Positions 10,231 through 21,590 of a stretch of DNA of 64,000 bases are shown piece by piece; within the stretch, counting starts at the first letter, position 1; each line of letters begins with the position of its first letter. The notes beneath the pieces are model-generated. The model saw only the letters and a list, made by a program, of their open reading frames with translations. It searched no databases and was not told where the DNA came from. This stretch comes from Selaginella moellendorffii (taxonomy: Eukaryota > Streptophyta > Lycopodiopsida > Selaginellales > Selaginellaceae), in assembly GCF_000143415.4 (NCBI RefSeq), contig NW_003314384.1, positions 373,554 to 437,553 on the forward strand, given 5' to 3'. The position numbers and the translations under genes were made by a program.

Positions 10231-11915
10231 TGTGAGACACAAAATCCCTAGGCCCCAAAGTGGAGCCGGAAGGGTGCCACGTGGTAGTGGCCGAAACGAA
10301 AGCCAAACGAGCGTAACACGTTTGGACTAAAAGCTTCAACTTGATAGGTTGAGAGTGGGAGTGGAACTCCCAACAAAGTGCTTGAGGAATGAGCATGAAG
10401 CGAGCAACAAGCGAGGCTCTAAAAAAGGACCCAAAAAGGACTAACACATGACACGTGGAAGTGTCCAAGATGGACCCAAGATGGAGTCCGAGATGGAGTC
10501 CGAGGTGGACCCGAGGTGGAGTCTGAGATGGAGTCCGAGAAGGACCTGAGATGGAGTCCAAGATGGACCCGAGATGGAGTATGAGATGGAGTCCGAGATG
10601 GACCAAGATGGAGTCCGAGATGGAGTCCGAGATGGACCGAGATGGAGTCCGAGATGGACCCGAGATGGAGTCCGAGATGGACCGAGACGGAGTCTGAGAT
10701 GGAGTCCGAGATGGAGTCCGAGAAGGACCCGAGATGGAGACCGAGGTCGAGACCAAGACCGGAACCGAGACTGAGACCGAGACCGAGACCAAGACCGAGA
10801 CGGAGACTGAGACCGAGACTGAGACCGAGACCGAGACCGGGACTGGGACCGGGACCGGGACCAAGCCCAAAACCGAGCTCGAGCTCGAGCCCGAGTCCGA
10901 GTTCGAGTCCGAGTCCGAGTCTGAGTTCGAGTCTGAGAGGGTGAAAGCCCAAAGCGTTCGTCTCCTAGACCCTAGGGGGTTTGGTGAGCTCCAAAAGTAT
11001 AGTAAGGGGGAGGACTACAGTGGAGCTAGTTTGGCCCAGGAAGGCCAGACCCAGTGTTGGGTGATGAACTAACCACTGGGAAGTCCAAAATTAAAGTGAA
11101 TACGGACCGACAAACGGGGTAGCTTGGTGAAGTGTTCAAGAGCTAGCTCTAGTTCCCCCGAGAGATCGACTGGCCAATGCTCCCAGTCCAAGTGTGGGTG
11201 GCACTACCTACTTGGATACTAGGCGTGGCTCAATGGAACCTCGCTCTAAGCCCATGGCTAGAGCACCTAAAGGCAAAAGGTGGGGAGAGTACCCACGGGG
11301 CTCACGTAAGTCCACGGTGTTCCGAAATGTTGTCCCGAAGTCCCAAATGGGGGAAAAGAGGAGGAGCAATCCCCGACCACTAAGTCCCATGGTCCTCTGG
11401 GGCTTCCTCACCATATGCTTGTATCCTTAGTCACTACACTAGAGCCTGTGGGCCTTGATTTAGTGGCAGTGTCGGCGAACATGGCCATGGACAGAAAAGG
11501 GACTTGGTGGGGACCGGAAAAGGGACATTGGGGGAAGGTTATTCCCCATGTCTGTGGGCATCCTAAGGATGCTAAGGAGTGGATCTGGGATGATCACTCA
11601 TGAACGGATGGCCCACTCTTTGAGAGACGGGACTGTGATGGAGGTGGTGTCAGACCACTGGTGTGACCAAGGTGAATGGGCATGGCCATAGCGTAACGGG
11701 CTAATATGTTAGTGGTACCTTGGAGTGTCGGTCATGGGATCGGTCACGTGGAGCACTTGGACCAAGTGCAAAGGTTGAGTGGCGGGGATGCCATTCTCGG
11801 GGCTAGCAAGCCCAAATCTGAAATAGGACTTATGGAGGTTGTGAGTGAAACTCGTCCAAGTGGTCAGAGGTGTGGTTAAGTGACTAAAGTAGAATGGAAA
11901 AATTAGTCGCTTACA
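10231..11915 (+). mobile_element. Solo VNTR-LTR inserted into an older antisense copy of its own family
   Basis: Begins TGTGAGACAC, ends GTCGCTTACA and is flanked by an exact 5-bp duplication CCATA (10226-10230 and 11916-11920). The flanking sequences on both sides belong to one antisense LTR, which resumes at 11921. The VNTR spans roughly 10460-10940. The copy in unit A2 (27260-28784) is 160 bp shorter, all in the array. Confidence 0.9.
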
Positions 11916-11920
11916 CCATA

Positions 11921-12540
11921 TCCTTGATCACTACACCAAAGAATTGCCCCTCTTCCTTTCCACAATCTAGGATTTTGGGATAACATTTTGGAACACTGTG
12001 GCCCTATGCAAGCCTCATGGGTACTCTCCCCACTTTCTACCTTTGGGTGTTCTAGCCATAGAGCTAGAGCAAGGTTCTATTGAGCCATGCCAAATTGGCT
12101 TTTCTTTATTGAGAGTCAATGACTATTGAAAAATGAATGTCCTTATATTCCAAACCATCACCATACCCTAGTGAGTTGGGACTTGAACCCAAACACTAAA
12201 AAGTTAGGACTTGAACCCAACCTCCGCATATGCATCTATGGGCGGCATCACCTAGGATTCCTAGCATGACTCCTAACATCAATGCACCAACTTATACCCA
12301 AAGCAAGTTACAAATCACAATTTAGGAACTTAGTTCCTCCAAACTGTCAAGTCCTCTCACTTGATAAGTCTGTGATCATGCATAGACTCCTCTATACTTG
12401 GCCCTATAGGCCACCCTTTTTGAAGTTAGCACCTTTAACTAGGGTCATTGTTCCCTTGACTTGCCAATCTCACTTAGTAAGTCATTTGACTAGCATAACA
12501 TGGTTTTATATATAAGCATGAAACTTCTCAACCATTGACT
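11921..12540 (-). mobile_element. Antisense VNTR-LTR fragment joined to displaced internal sequence
   Basis: 11921-12090 continues the antisense LTR. From about 12095 the reverse complement matches the element's internal region around 44650-44960, including its duplicated B-box-like motif (here as GACTTGAACCCAA). The order internal-LTR-internal start shows an internal deletion or unequal recombination in this old copy. Confidence 0.65.
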
Positions 12541-13813
12541 TTCGTTCAAAGCTATCTTTTTTAACATTGATCCTTTAGGACTATTCCTTGATTCCAATGT
12601 CGTTTGCTAATTGTAATTATATTTTGTAGTTTAACATTTTTATTGGATGAAACTGGAAAGAATGCAAACTTAACATGAGCTGGAGTTGGTTTATCTGGAT
12701 CTTTTATAAAATAGATATTAATTACATTAATACATTGACGTGTGGAACAATTGCTAGACAAAGTGACTTTTGTCAATACACCAGTGTGAAATGGTTGCAC
12801 ATATTCTAAGCATCTTTCCAACTAACACCATAATTGTTTGATACAAGTGATACAAAATGATGCTATGTCACAATCAATGTTTTTTATGGGAAGGGGAGGT
12901 TCTAGCTTAGGATAGTATAATATGTGGAAGTAAATAAAACTTATAATATAAAATATATTTATAATTTTTGTTTATTGTTTCCACATAAATGTGAAGCTTG
13001 GGCTTTTTTTCACAAAGAAAAAAATCATAAGACACTCATTTAAGTATTTAAATTTAAATTTTTAATATTAAAATTATTTTTTTTAAATTTTTTTTACAAT
13101 GATGCAACTTAAAAAAATTTATGTTTGTGCTTGCAAACACAATAACATATGAGTGAATTGTTTTTAAAGATTTGCTCAAATTTAGATCTGAAATTTTTAA
13201 ATATGATTATATTTACTTACAGAATGCTAAAATAAGGGAGCTAATTGATTAGAATTTAGAACATATGAGACAAAAAAATAAATGTAAATTAATTTTTCAA
13301 CTACATAAATAAGTTTTCATATATATTTCTTTCATCATGAAAGGCATACACAAAAAAAAACCTTTAAAAAAAACTATAAACCTTCGCAAATGTAACTATT
13401 AAATTGTTAAAAACTCATTTGTTATATCAATTTTAAGAATTTTTAGCATTGAAACTTTTTTTAAAAATTCAAATAAACTAATGTGTTTTATGTTCACAAG
13501 ATTATGAAAATATTTATAGGCCGTAAATTTTGAGCATATAATTACTAGGAAATGCAAACTAAGCACTTAGGTTTTAAGTGCTACATGAAAAACATAATAT
13601 TATGTTTTGTAGCACAAAAACAAAAATCATAATATAATTTCACTATTAGGAACCTAACAAATTCTAAAAATATTTTAAAAGATTCTAGAAGGTTCTAAAA
13701 GTTTCGTGGATTATTCTAAAATATTCTTAAAAGCTAGATTCTAAAGAAATATTCCTAGAATATTTCTAATAAAAGTTAGAAGAAAATATTCCTAAAAGAA
13801 TGCAACATGGGGA
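12541..13813. other. AT-rich non-coding stretch
   Basis: No gene is visible. The sequence is strongly AT-rich, with homopolymer A/T runs and, from about 13640 to 13800, many short variants of TTCTAAAA and TATTCCTAGAATATT. Copied at 29410-30682. Confidence 0.5.
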
Positions 13814-14095
13814 TTAGAAACAAGCAGCATGCGCACCAGCTAGTTTGAAGTATGATTGCGTTATTGCAACAAGTATCATGATCAATCCATCTAGGTTGTT
13901 TGAGTGTGCTTCCCATACCTGGAAATCTCTGCAATTCCACCCAAAACGCTTCCAATACAGGCTTCTGAGCTCCCCCGTTCGCTTAGACTTGTTCATTTTT
14001 GCATGTCTGTAGACATGTTGGTTCTTGTTTGTTGCGGCAACTAAAAACTTTCCAATTTCCAAGACACATTTGTACAAATCCAATTCTTCCAACAT
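13814..14095 (-). pseudogene. Hypothetical exon-like frame
   Basis: A 93-residue minus-strand frame starts MLEELDLYKCVLEIGKFLVA. A good donor (TTTCCAG followed by GTATGGG) at about 13919 would end an exon of about 59 codons. I do not recognise the protein and see no partner exon downstream. It is duplicated intact at 30683-30964. It could be a gene fragment or chance. Confidence 0.2.
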
Positions 14096-14471
14096 CCTAA
14101 CCAGTCCGAAGGCAGCACCTTGGTGGAATCTTCATGCGGCTTTATTCCTCCCCACCATATACTCAAAATCATCCTCATTGAATTCCATGGTGTAGCAATG
14201 TCACTAGCTGAAACCTTATGTGCCTGCGCATTTCAAATTCGCCCAAAGCGAAATCCATGTAAGTCAGCCTATATTGAAGTTGAGTTAGTATTGCTCCTTG
14301 TGGATAACACTCTGATGAAGCTCATTTTAAGTTTAACAAAGCTTCACAATTGCATCTTTTTATTGAAATCAAGTACAAGCGCACCACACAATTATTCCCA
14401 TGATCAATCATCCTTGTCAAGTTAGACCAGCAAGACAAGGCATGATTATACATACGACTGCTATATATATA

Positions 14472-16286
14472 TCATGTAGGACATGAACAAGCGTTGACGC
14501 TCATGTTGACATCACCACCAGCTGCAGCAACAATACTTGTTGGAGCATCCGCAACAGCTTCAGCCTGGTTCCACATGACCACCCAGCCGCCTCTGCAATC
14601 CTTGTCATCGTCGTAACCTTTGCATGAACATGATGCCGAGTCATATTTGCAGCTGTTGTTCACACCATCCCAGGTGCCTCCCTGTGAGGTGGTACGAGTT
14701 GTAGCCCGACCATTGGAATCCAGCACAATACAAGAATCTCCGTAGCAGTAGCAAGTGAAGCCAATTCCTCCAACATGACAGTCGTCGTCGTTCTTGCACC
14801 CCTCACAAGCCCTGTGGCACTCAAAGTGCTTCGAGTCCCCAGAAATGTCCTTGACAGCTACAAACTGCTGCAGGATCACACTACCGCGCGGAGTGCTCTT
14901 GGTCAGGCACTGGAATCCCCAGTAGCCCTGGTAGTAAGCCTGTAAGTTCCTGCCCACTTGCCACTGGCTACTCCCAACAGGGAAACGCCTGAGCACAACT
15001 TCCCATATGGGAGTGAACTTGTACTGCACAGCCAAGCTGCTGGTTGCTCCCTCCTCCATGAACGTGAACATCAGTTCCTTGCTCCGGTCCTGAGTGAGTT
15101 TTGCTCGAGTCTCGGGAGTACCACCTTTCACAAACAGCTTGTTGTGCATTTCCAAGTTCGCCGACTCCCGCTTGCTCTCCTGGCTTACACCCGCACAGCC
15201 TTCCACCCCGGACTGAAGCCCCTCCAGCTTTAGGCACGCCTGGGCCTTGAACTGCTGCTGCGAGTAGGATTTGGAAGACTTGGCGCTGCTCCATTGCTGC
15301 AGCAAGGAGCCCGTGTAGATGGTCGAGATGTAGTGCGAGCCCCACTTTGACAAAAACTGTTGGAAAGGTGTCCAGCTGCTGCTTACTCCTGGCTCAGCCA
15401 CCTCCACAGGCAACGTCTGCAGCTCCTCGAAAAACTTGGGATTCAGAGGCAGGTGGTCCACCTTGTTGCTGTTAAGGGTCTTCATCTTGGAAATAGAGAC
15501 CGCGTCCAAGGACAGTGCTGAGATCTCTTGCTCCCCGGCACTGATTGAGTTGAAGGTGCTCTGTAGTGTTGCAGAAACTGCTTGATAGTTCCCAGAGATG
15601 CTGGCTTCCGCACCAAGCTGCACCCCCCAATTGCAAATTGTCATTAATGACATACACTGTCACATCTCAGCAAAGACTTCTTGTTGAGTTTTGCAACATA
15701 CGTACCGACATGTAGAACCTCTCTGTGCTCTCATAGAAGCTCGTCTGGTAGTCAACTTTGTTCACATCCAAGATGATCACTGCATCTTCATTCAGGTTGG
15801 AAAAGATGTTGAGACCGCCAGCTTGGGTTTCCAGAATGTTGGCTCTGGGGAGGTAGACCCCGGTCCCCAGAGAACCCTCTGTTCAAAATGTTCAAAATGC
15901 AAGTTGGTCAACTACAGTGCTACCTACCAATTCAGGCTTACCTTGCTCTCCAAGCAGTTGGAGTAGCTCCCCAGCCGAAAGCACCAGCCCGCCTTGCTGA
16001 GGAACGGTGGTAGCCTTGGACAGGGAAACACTCATGTCTGTCTTGTTAACCGTCGACCACTCCAGGCCTCTGTTGTCCAGAGCATCCAGCAGCACATTGT
16101 TTGGCTGCACCAGCACCAGGAGGCCTCCCTTGGGAATGGGAGTTTCCGCACTTTTGCTGCTGGCGAAGAACGCCAATATGCAAAAGAGAAAGAACAGTGC
16201 TGCTAGCTCGTGATACCTGGAAAACTGGTTAGTGGCAACACAATGGCACTGGAGAGAGTGCATAGCTACCTTTTAAGAAATGCCAT
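14472..16286 (-). CDS. Secreted MACPF-domain protein with Cys-rich C-terminus (copy 1)
   Basis: Proposed exons on the minus strand are 16286-16270, 16216-15942, 15878-15706 and 15617-14472, with introns of 53, 63 and 88 nt and clean GT/AG ends; all joins keep frame. The 53-nt first intron turns the start into a short basic leader before a strong hydrophobic signal peptide (FFLFCILAFF region); an unspliced ATG at 16263 is the alternative. Exon 4 carries the MACPF signature (WGSHY followed by an IxxIxxG-type segment), the membrane-attack/perforin fold. The last 130 residues have many cysteines in an EGF-like spacing. Related fern and plant MACPF proteins include defence-type pore formers; whether this one forms pores is not shown by sequence. 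No decay mutations are visible, and the stop is TGA. The gene lies between repeats, with no conserved neighbours. It is duplicated at 31341-33155. Confidence 0.82.
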
Positions 16287-16299
16287 GGTTGAGATTGAA

Positions 16300-16940
16300 C
16301 TTGATGAATTTGCTGAATATGCTGAATACATGAATGCCTTGTGTCCATCATCCAATTTATACTGCCTCTGCTACGGTTCAAACCCCACTGTACCTTTTTC
16401 TAAAATCACTGTACCCTTTTCGCCTTGGGTCATGGCAAGCATGCTTCTAATTTTCAAGCTTGATTTAATCACGTGCCTGAACATACGGAGGCATCCATCC
16501 CTCGTGTTGATCAGGCTAAATGCGCTGGTGTTAGTTTTGTAAGTGAATCCCCAAGCCACATAAAGAATATGGAAGCAACTGTAGCCTTCTCACCTGTGTC
16601 CATTAATCGTTGAAGCTATTTGATATAGTCGAGTAGTTGTACTTGCACCAAGAACTAATGGACGCCCGTAGTCCTGGAAACGTATTATTTTTACAGATCT
16701 CACTGCTTGTCCTTCAACACAAAAGTGGAACAAAGTCAGAATCACTAACAGACTAAAACAAAAGGGCGTATAAACCTTATTTCAGGTACCTGGATTGGCA
16801 TGCAAAAGACTCTTAACACACGCACAACTTGAGCTCCCGCTTCCAAACTACGCTAGTCGGTCTGTCATTGCCTCTCACTGTGCAGTGTCCTGTCCAGAAT
16901 GATCCCCCGATTCTCAGGACCGTTTCCAGCGGAAGCTGGA
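16300..16940. other. Intergenic region upstream of the MACPF gene
   Basis: No convincing gene. This is the divergent flank that would hold the MACPF promoter on the minus strand. I could not identify a clear TATA element. Confidence 0.3.
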
Positions 16941-16974
16941 ATGTCAGATATAATCAGGACACTTTATCTGTCTG

Positions 16975-17225
16975 CTAACCTCGCAGAGAATCTCAGCAGC
17001 ATTAATTTGCGCCAGTGGATCATCTGCCTTTCGAAGTTCCTTTTCTAAGACAGAGAAAATGCCGGGACTGCGTACTTTCTCAGCAGCTAGTTGTGGTGCA
17101 GATGCAGAGTCATTTGCTACATACTTGAGGAGAGGTTCCTGGGATAGAAATTCAAGACATACTAGTTCAACGGGTGACTTAGCCAAAATGCACCAGCTGC
17201 TTGCGCCACAGTAGAGTCCCTGGCA
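16975..17225 (-). pseudogene. ARM-repeat gene fragment, possibly 26S proteasome assembly factor PSMD5-like
   Basis: The minus strand encodes an open stretch including LEKELRKADDPLAQINAAEI, ending at a consensus donor (TGCGAG followed by GTTAGC) near 16978. Alternating hydrophobic residues and the DDPLAQINAAEIL pattern look like an ARM/HEAT helix pair and recall PSMD5. Only one or two exons are recognisable and no neighbouring exons complete a gene, so a captured or truncated fragment is likely. The family assignment is tentative. Copied at 33844-34094. Confidence 0.35.
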
Positions 17226-17773
17226 AAGCGAAACTATTGAGCTCGATTTGTTAATTAGAATATGTATGTACTCATTAGATAAAGTGCCTCACTAAAGGAT
17301 GAACAATGCCAAAAGCTGCTTAGGCAATGCAGTTTCGGCAGAGCTTGGATTGCCATTTTAATGTCAAGGAATTTGGCTATCTGTATGAGTAGACACAGAA
17401 AAATCAGCTAATGAACCCACTAGAAAAAGAGAAAAGCTGTCTCACTGAGTTGCACTTGCACGTAAGCTTTCGTCTCGGGGTGGTCACTCTTTATAAGCAT
17501 TATATATCATCTGCATTCTGGAAGTTTAGAATAGGGCCTAGTATACTTTTCTTGTTGTTCATAATTTGCCCCATACATATATGCATTTTTTCAAATCTTA
17601 AATAAACCCCCAATTCTTATATATATGTGGAATATTCTGGTTATTTTTGTATAAAGCATATATATATTTCCATTAATATAAAAAAATTATTTCACCCTTC
17701 TATGACAATTGATATTCTTGCTTTTATCTTTGATGAAATTATCAAAAACTTCCCTATCATGTTGTGGAAGCAA
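17226..17773. other. No gene recognised
   Basis: AT-rich, with short TA-runs at about 17615-17670. A duplicate copy runs into the assembly gap. Confidence 0.3.
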
Positions 17774-19376
17774 ATATCTCTCGACTTCTGGATGATATGA
17801 TAATGATGCCAAAGCAATCAAACTTGTCAGTTCCACTAGCATATTATCAGGAAGGTTGTATGTATATCATGAATTCCCTTCATCATCAGCTTCTGGAGCA
17901 TCACATTCCTTGTAGTAGCATAGGTTCATTTGAAAATCAGCAGAATCAACTGGAAGATTAGTTAATTCAAGCACTTCCCTTGTGTCCCTCTAGGTATTGT
18001 TCACTTTTTTCCTCATGGAAAGAATTCGACCAACATATTAAACAAACTTCAAATGACTTCCTTCCAAACCACAATGCACAATCACTCCCAATGCCAAGAG
18101 CTGTTTGTGCACTAAGATTTCTTCCTGGTTCATAAACTGTCAAGTTATTCTTCACCCGTGTGAGCCGGTCTTTGGAGAGAAATGGATTTCCATTTAGCTG
18201 AGAAACGATGGTTGACTTGCAGATTTTCTTCCTGTCAACCAAAACTGTTGCTTCCACTTTTAATGACTCAGAATCTTCAATATGATGCAGAACAGCATCA
18301 AAAGTATGCCTCAGTTCACTTGCTGCTTCAGTAGCTTCTTCAGTAGCTTCTTCTCCTACTATATGTTCCTCTTCAAACTAATCGACTATATCATCCTCTC
18401 TGGAATTTTCTGAAACCTTGTGAAAATCCTCAAAATCTTCAGGTTTATCCCACCAATCTCTTCCAGATATGCCAAGGCCATGAAGAAGTTCTTGTGCTTT
18501 GGCTTTACCCTGAATCAGCTCATTAACTATCAGAGCATCTGTCTCTACCGAACTGTAATCCCCTAAGTCCGCTACTACTCTCTTCCCATCATGCTCTATC
18601 TTTTCCCAAATATTTTCCTGTTTCCTGTGAGCTTTAGAGAAAAGCAATGTACCTGCTGCCTTGCATTCTGCTAGCATGTTCATATTAGTCACACTATGAA
18701 CAACATCAGCTCCGTCATAACACCATTCATTCCCGATCATTCCTCCTATTTTGGAGAAAAAGTTCTTGCAAATGTCAGAACCAGTTCTATTAATTGGGAC
18801 TGGCAAATGTGAATGGTGATCCCAAAAATATCTATCTCAAAAGCAAAATTAACAAAAGAAAATTATATATGAAACATACCTGATTAGAAGGATGACAAAG
18901 TGATATGATAATTGAATGTCCAAGAAGGTTTCCTTGCTGATGAAGTTGTGTTCCAAGTTCCACTTGCTTTCCTTCAGAATCCACAACCTCCATAAACAAA
19001 AGAAGAAGGACACCATTGATGCAGCTCTCACTCGCTCTCCAAGGCTCAAGTACGGGTGCAAAAAGATATCAATATATGATGCCACCACAGCAAGATAAGT
19101 TTCGGTCCCCAGCGTACGTGAAGGTTTTCTATATGTTGTTTCTCGCATAATTGAAAGACAAACTTGCACTGGCCTGCTACAAAGTCGCTGAGCAGCACCC
19201 CAGTTTTGTTTATCAGAGTGCCTGACATCCCCAAGTGGCAGTCTGTGTTTACCATGAAACTTTTCAAAAACTTCCCAAATGTCATTCAAATGCACAAACT
19301 CATCCCCTAGAAACAGTTGTCTTATTGCACTATGCAATGGACTTCTTCCCATTATGCACATGTATCAAAAGGTTCC
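17774..19376 (-). pseudogene. Gene B, 3' part only (copy B1, truncated by tandem duplication)
   Basis: Minus-strand exons: 19361-18895 with blocks such as SDKQNWGAAQRL and YLDIFLHPYLSLGERVRAAS-type sequence, then 18806-17967 with GSDICKNFFSKIGGMIGNEW, separated by an intron of about 87 nt. The second exon has one in-frame TAG (18378-18380), after which the frame continues to 17967. The GSD-x-C-x-x-FFS block and the preceding FLDIQLSYHF block recall the C-terminal half of large transposase-like proteins; I know the pattern from uncharacterised plant and algal proteins and cannot name the family. The N-terminal exons are missing because the sequence switches to unit A at a shared TCC (19374-19376). 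The full version is at 36912-48650. Confidence 0.6.
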
Positions 19377-20822
19377 AAGTCCCCTCCCAAAACCAAACAA
19401 AGAATAGTGTTAGAAGGGTGCCACTGCAAATGGATCTCATCATCAATCACCCTGCTAAAACATGGGAGCCATCTGGTTCGCCACTTCCCCAAATGATCAG
19501 GCTTTGCCCATTCCTTTAGGATGACATAGTGGAGGTGAATAGGTGCCAGAGTAAATCTCCACCATGTGGCCACAATAGCAAATACTCTTGCTTGTTACCC
19601 ATCAAAGTGGTGGTGGTTACACACCTCCTAGATTGTTTGTAATCTTGTTGCTCTCCATACTGGCCAGCATTTATGGCCCATTGCCTCCTAGACCAATGTT
19701 CCGACCTCAACACCAATCTCATCCCATTGGACTCACATCTTCCAACCATGTCATCCATGACATATGATGTGCCTCCAAGCTGGACTTTGTGGCTGGGCCA
19801 CGTGCTCCTTTGAACCAGTGGAGCATATTGCCACACCTTGCTTCAAACTCTTGAATGTCCCCTATCTCATGAGCTACCTTGAGAATTTATTGCCATACTT
19901 ACTTTCCCATGTCACATTCCCACAGTGCGTGCTCGGCTTGCATCGTCCTAGAACTGTTGTCCTATTGGAGCCAAAAGTGATTTTGACTTTCTTTTGAATT
20001 GGCAGCTTCTAGAAATCTAACATATTGTCCACCATCTGGTTTGTGTCAACTCCTTGCTTGATTCATTTTCTCCATAACTTTAGGATCTCTCCACATGCCT
20101 CCTCTCTATTCATCAACAAACCATCCCATGCCTCCACCTCAAAGGAGAAGAAACTGTTCAAACTTCACCTCCATTCTGTAGGATCCCAATCCAAGTCTTT
20201 GATCAGTTGCTGATGCCACCACTTGAGTGTGCCATTCCCCTCAAGTGGGTTGGTGATTGCATAATGACTAGCTATTTTGGTGCCTAGTGAAGCACTCAAA
20301 TCCTCCCCTTGACCTTGTCATTAGTCACCATCAGCATGTACTACTCTTCTCCCATTGGTAGCAGCATATCCTCCCTTGTCACCTAGAAGGGGCAACCTAC
20401 ATAGAGAGACTATGAACTAAACTTCCACATCGCCATCTCCCCATGCTAGTGATGGGGCCATGAACACTTGAGTCCACGTGCAGCTTAACTCGTTCTCCAT
20501 CTGGCTCAATCTCCCATTGCAGCATTACAAAGTCCCTGGGTTTAAAGCACCTTCTCGGCCAAGGTTGTTCCCTCTTTGCCTCAACCATGGAGGATTTTAG
20601 ATCTACATGAACTTTGCAACTCTTGCTTGGGTTGAAGACTTGCATCCTCTTTGTGGTCTTCCTGCAGACCTTGTCCAACACTCCCATAAGCTGTTTCAGT
20701 GTCCAAAAGCCCCCTATGTGCAGCTTCTTCAATATCGTGTAGTGGTCCTCTCTAACCAGCATTTGGTTACCAGCCCTGAACAATTCGTTAAAGAATAATG
20801 GCTGGTTCAGTCAATCCTCCAA
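19374..20822 (-). mobile_element. LINE 3' fragment (A2 copy), cut at the duplication junction
   Basis: Same sequence as 2377-3825. The terminal 160 bp of the LINE 3' end present in A1 are absent here because the junction with unit B lies inside the LINE. Confidence 0.7.
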
Positions 20823-21590
20823 ATTTGAGCTTGCATTCCTCGTCCATATATGGAGGCTAACACTAAAAAGAAAAACTCGCTGAACGAGTGTAGCTTATTG
20901 CCCCCTTTTCCATTTCTTCAGATTTTTCTTCAGCTCTTCTATAGCTTCTAGTAATTCATCATTCATGGTACCAGCTAGCCTTTCACCGGCCCAAACAGTT
21001 GACAAAGGTGGAACCTACAGAACAAACCACATAACATATGACTTTCAAAGCTTACCATAGCTTTTTCTTTGGAATGTTCACTCAGGCTTACTTCTTTGAA
21101 GGCCAGCTCTCCTGCTCATGGGCATGGTTGGTCCCAACCACGTTCAGCCAGAATCCTGACCGCCGCCGAATATGGTCAGCCGAATGCAGTCGGACAGTTC
21201 CGTTCGGCAAAAAAAATGGTGATCGCACTCACAGGGGCTAGATTTCTGATGCTGCTACAGCTATCGCCATTGCCACTGCATCTCCACTGCTTTGCTGTTC
21301 TCCTGCTGCTATGTATGGAGCGATCCATCCATCCACAAATGCCCAGCCCAGCAAGCCTATATAGAATCTGATGAAGAGGGCTATAGCCTATAGGAGCTGC
21401 ATGCATACCAAGCTCTACAGGGCAACACTCTCCAGTCGGTCAGCCTTTGCTTTCGATTGAGCATGGAGCAGCTTGCTGAGGCCTCGCAAATCACCTAGTC
21501 CACAACGCTTGAAATTTTTGCCCTAAAATGGAAATTACGATTCCAGTGATTTCAGAGATTTGATTCTAGCAATTCTGGCACAATTGAGCA

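Larger units (their letters stand above)
2377..17773. repeat. Segmental duplication unit A, copy 1
   Basis: Unit A recurs at 19374-34623 (copy 2) and in part at 34724-36911 (copy 3). Copy 1 to copy 2 offsets are 16997 bp at the left end and 16869 bp at the right end. The difference is explained by four indels: 12 extra bases at about 4206, a 96-bp loss at about 4744, a 52-bp tandem duplication at about 6690-6750, and about 160 bp more VNTR in the second solo LTR. Otherwise only scattered substitutions are visible. The left edge is defined by the B1/A2 junction. The right edge is the B1 start, because copy 2 runs into the gap at the position equivalent to 17754. Confidence 0.9.

Noticed and set aside
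15691-16206. Plus-strand frames opposite the MACPF gene
   Set aside because: They are shadows of the minus-strand exons, which have splice sites, a signal peptide and domain matches.
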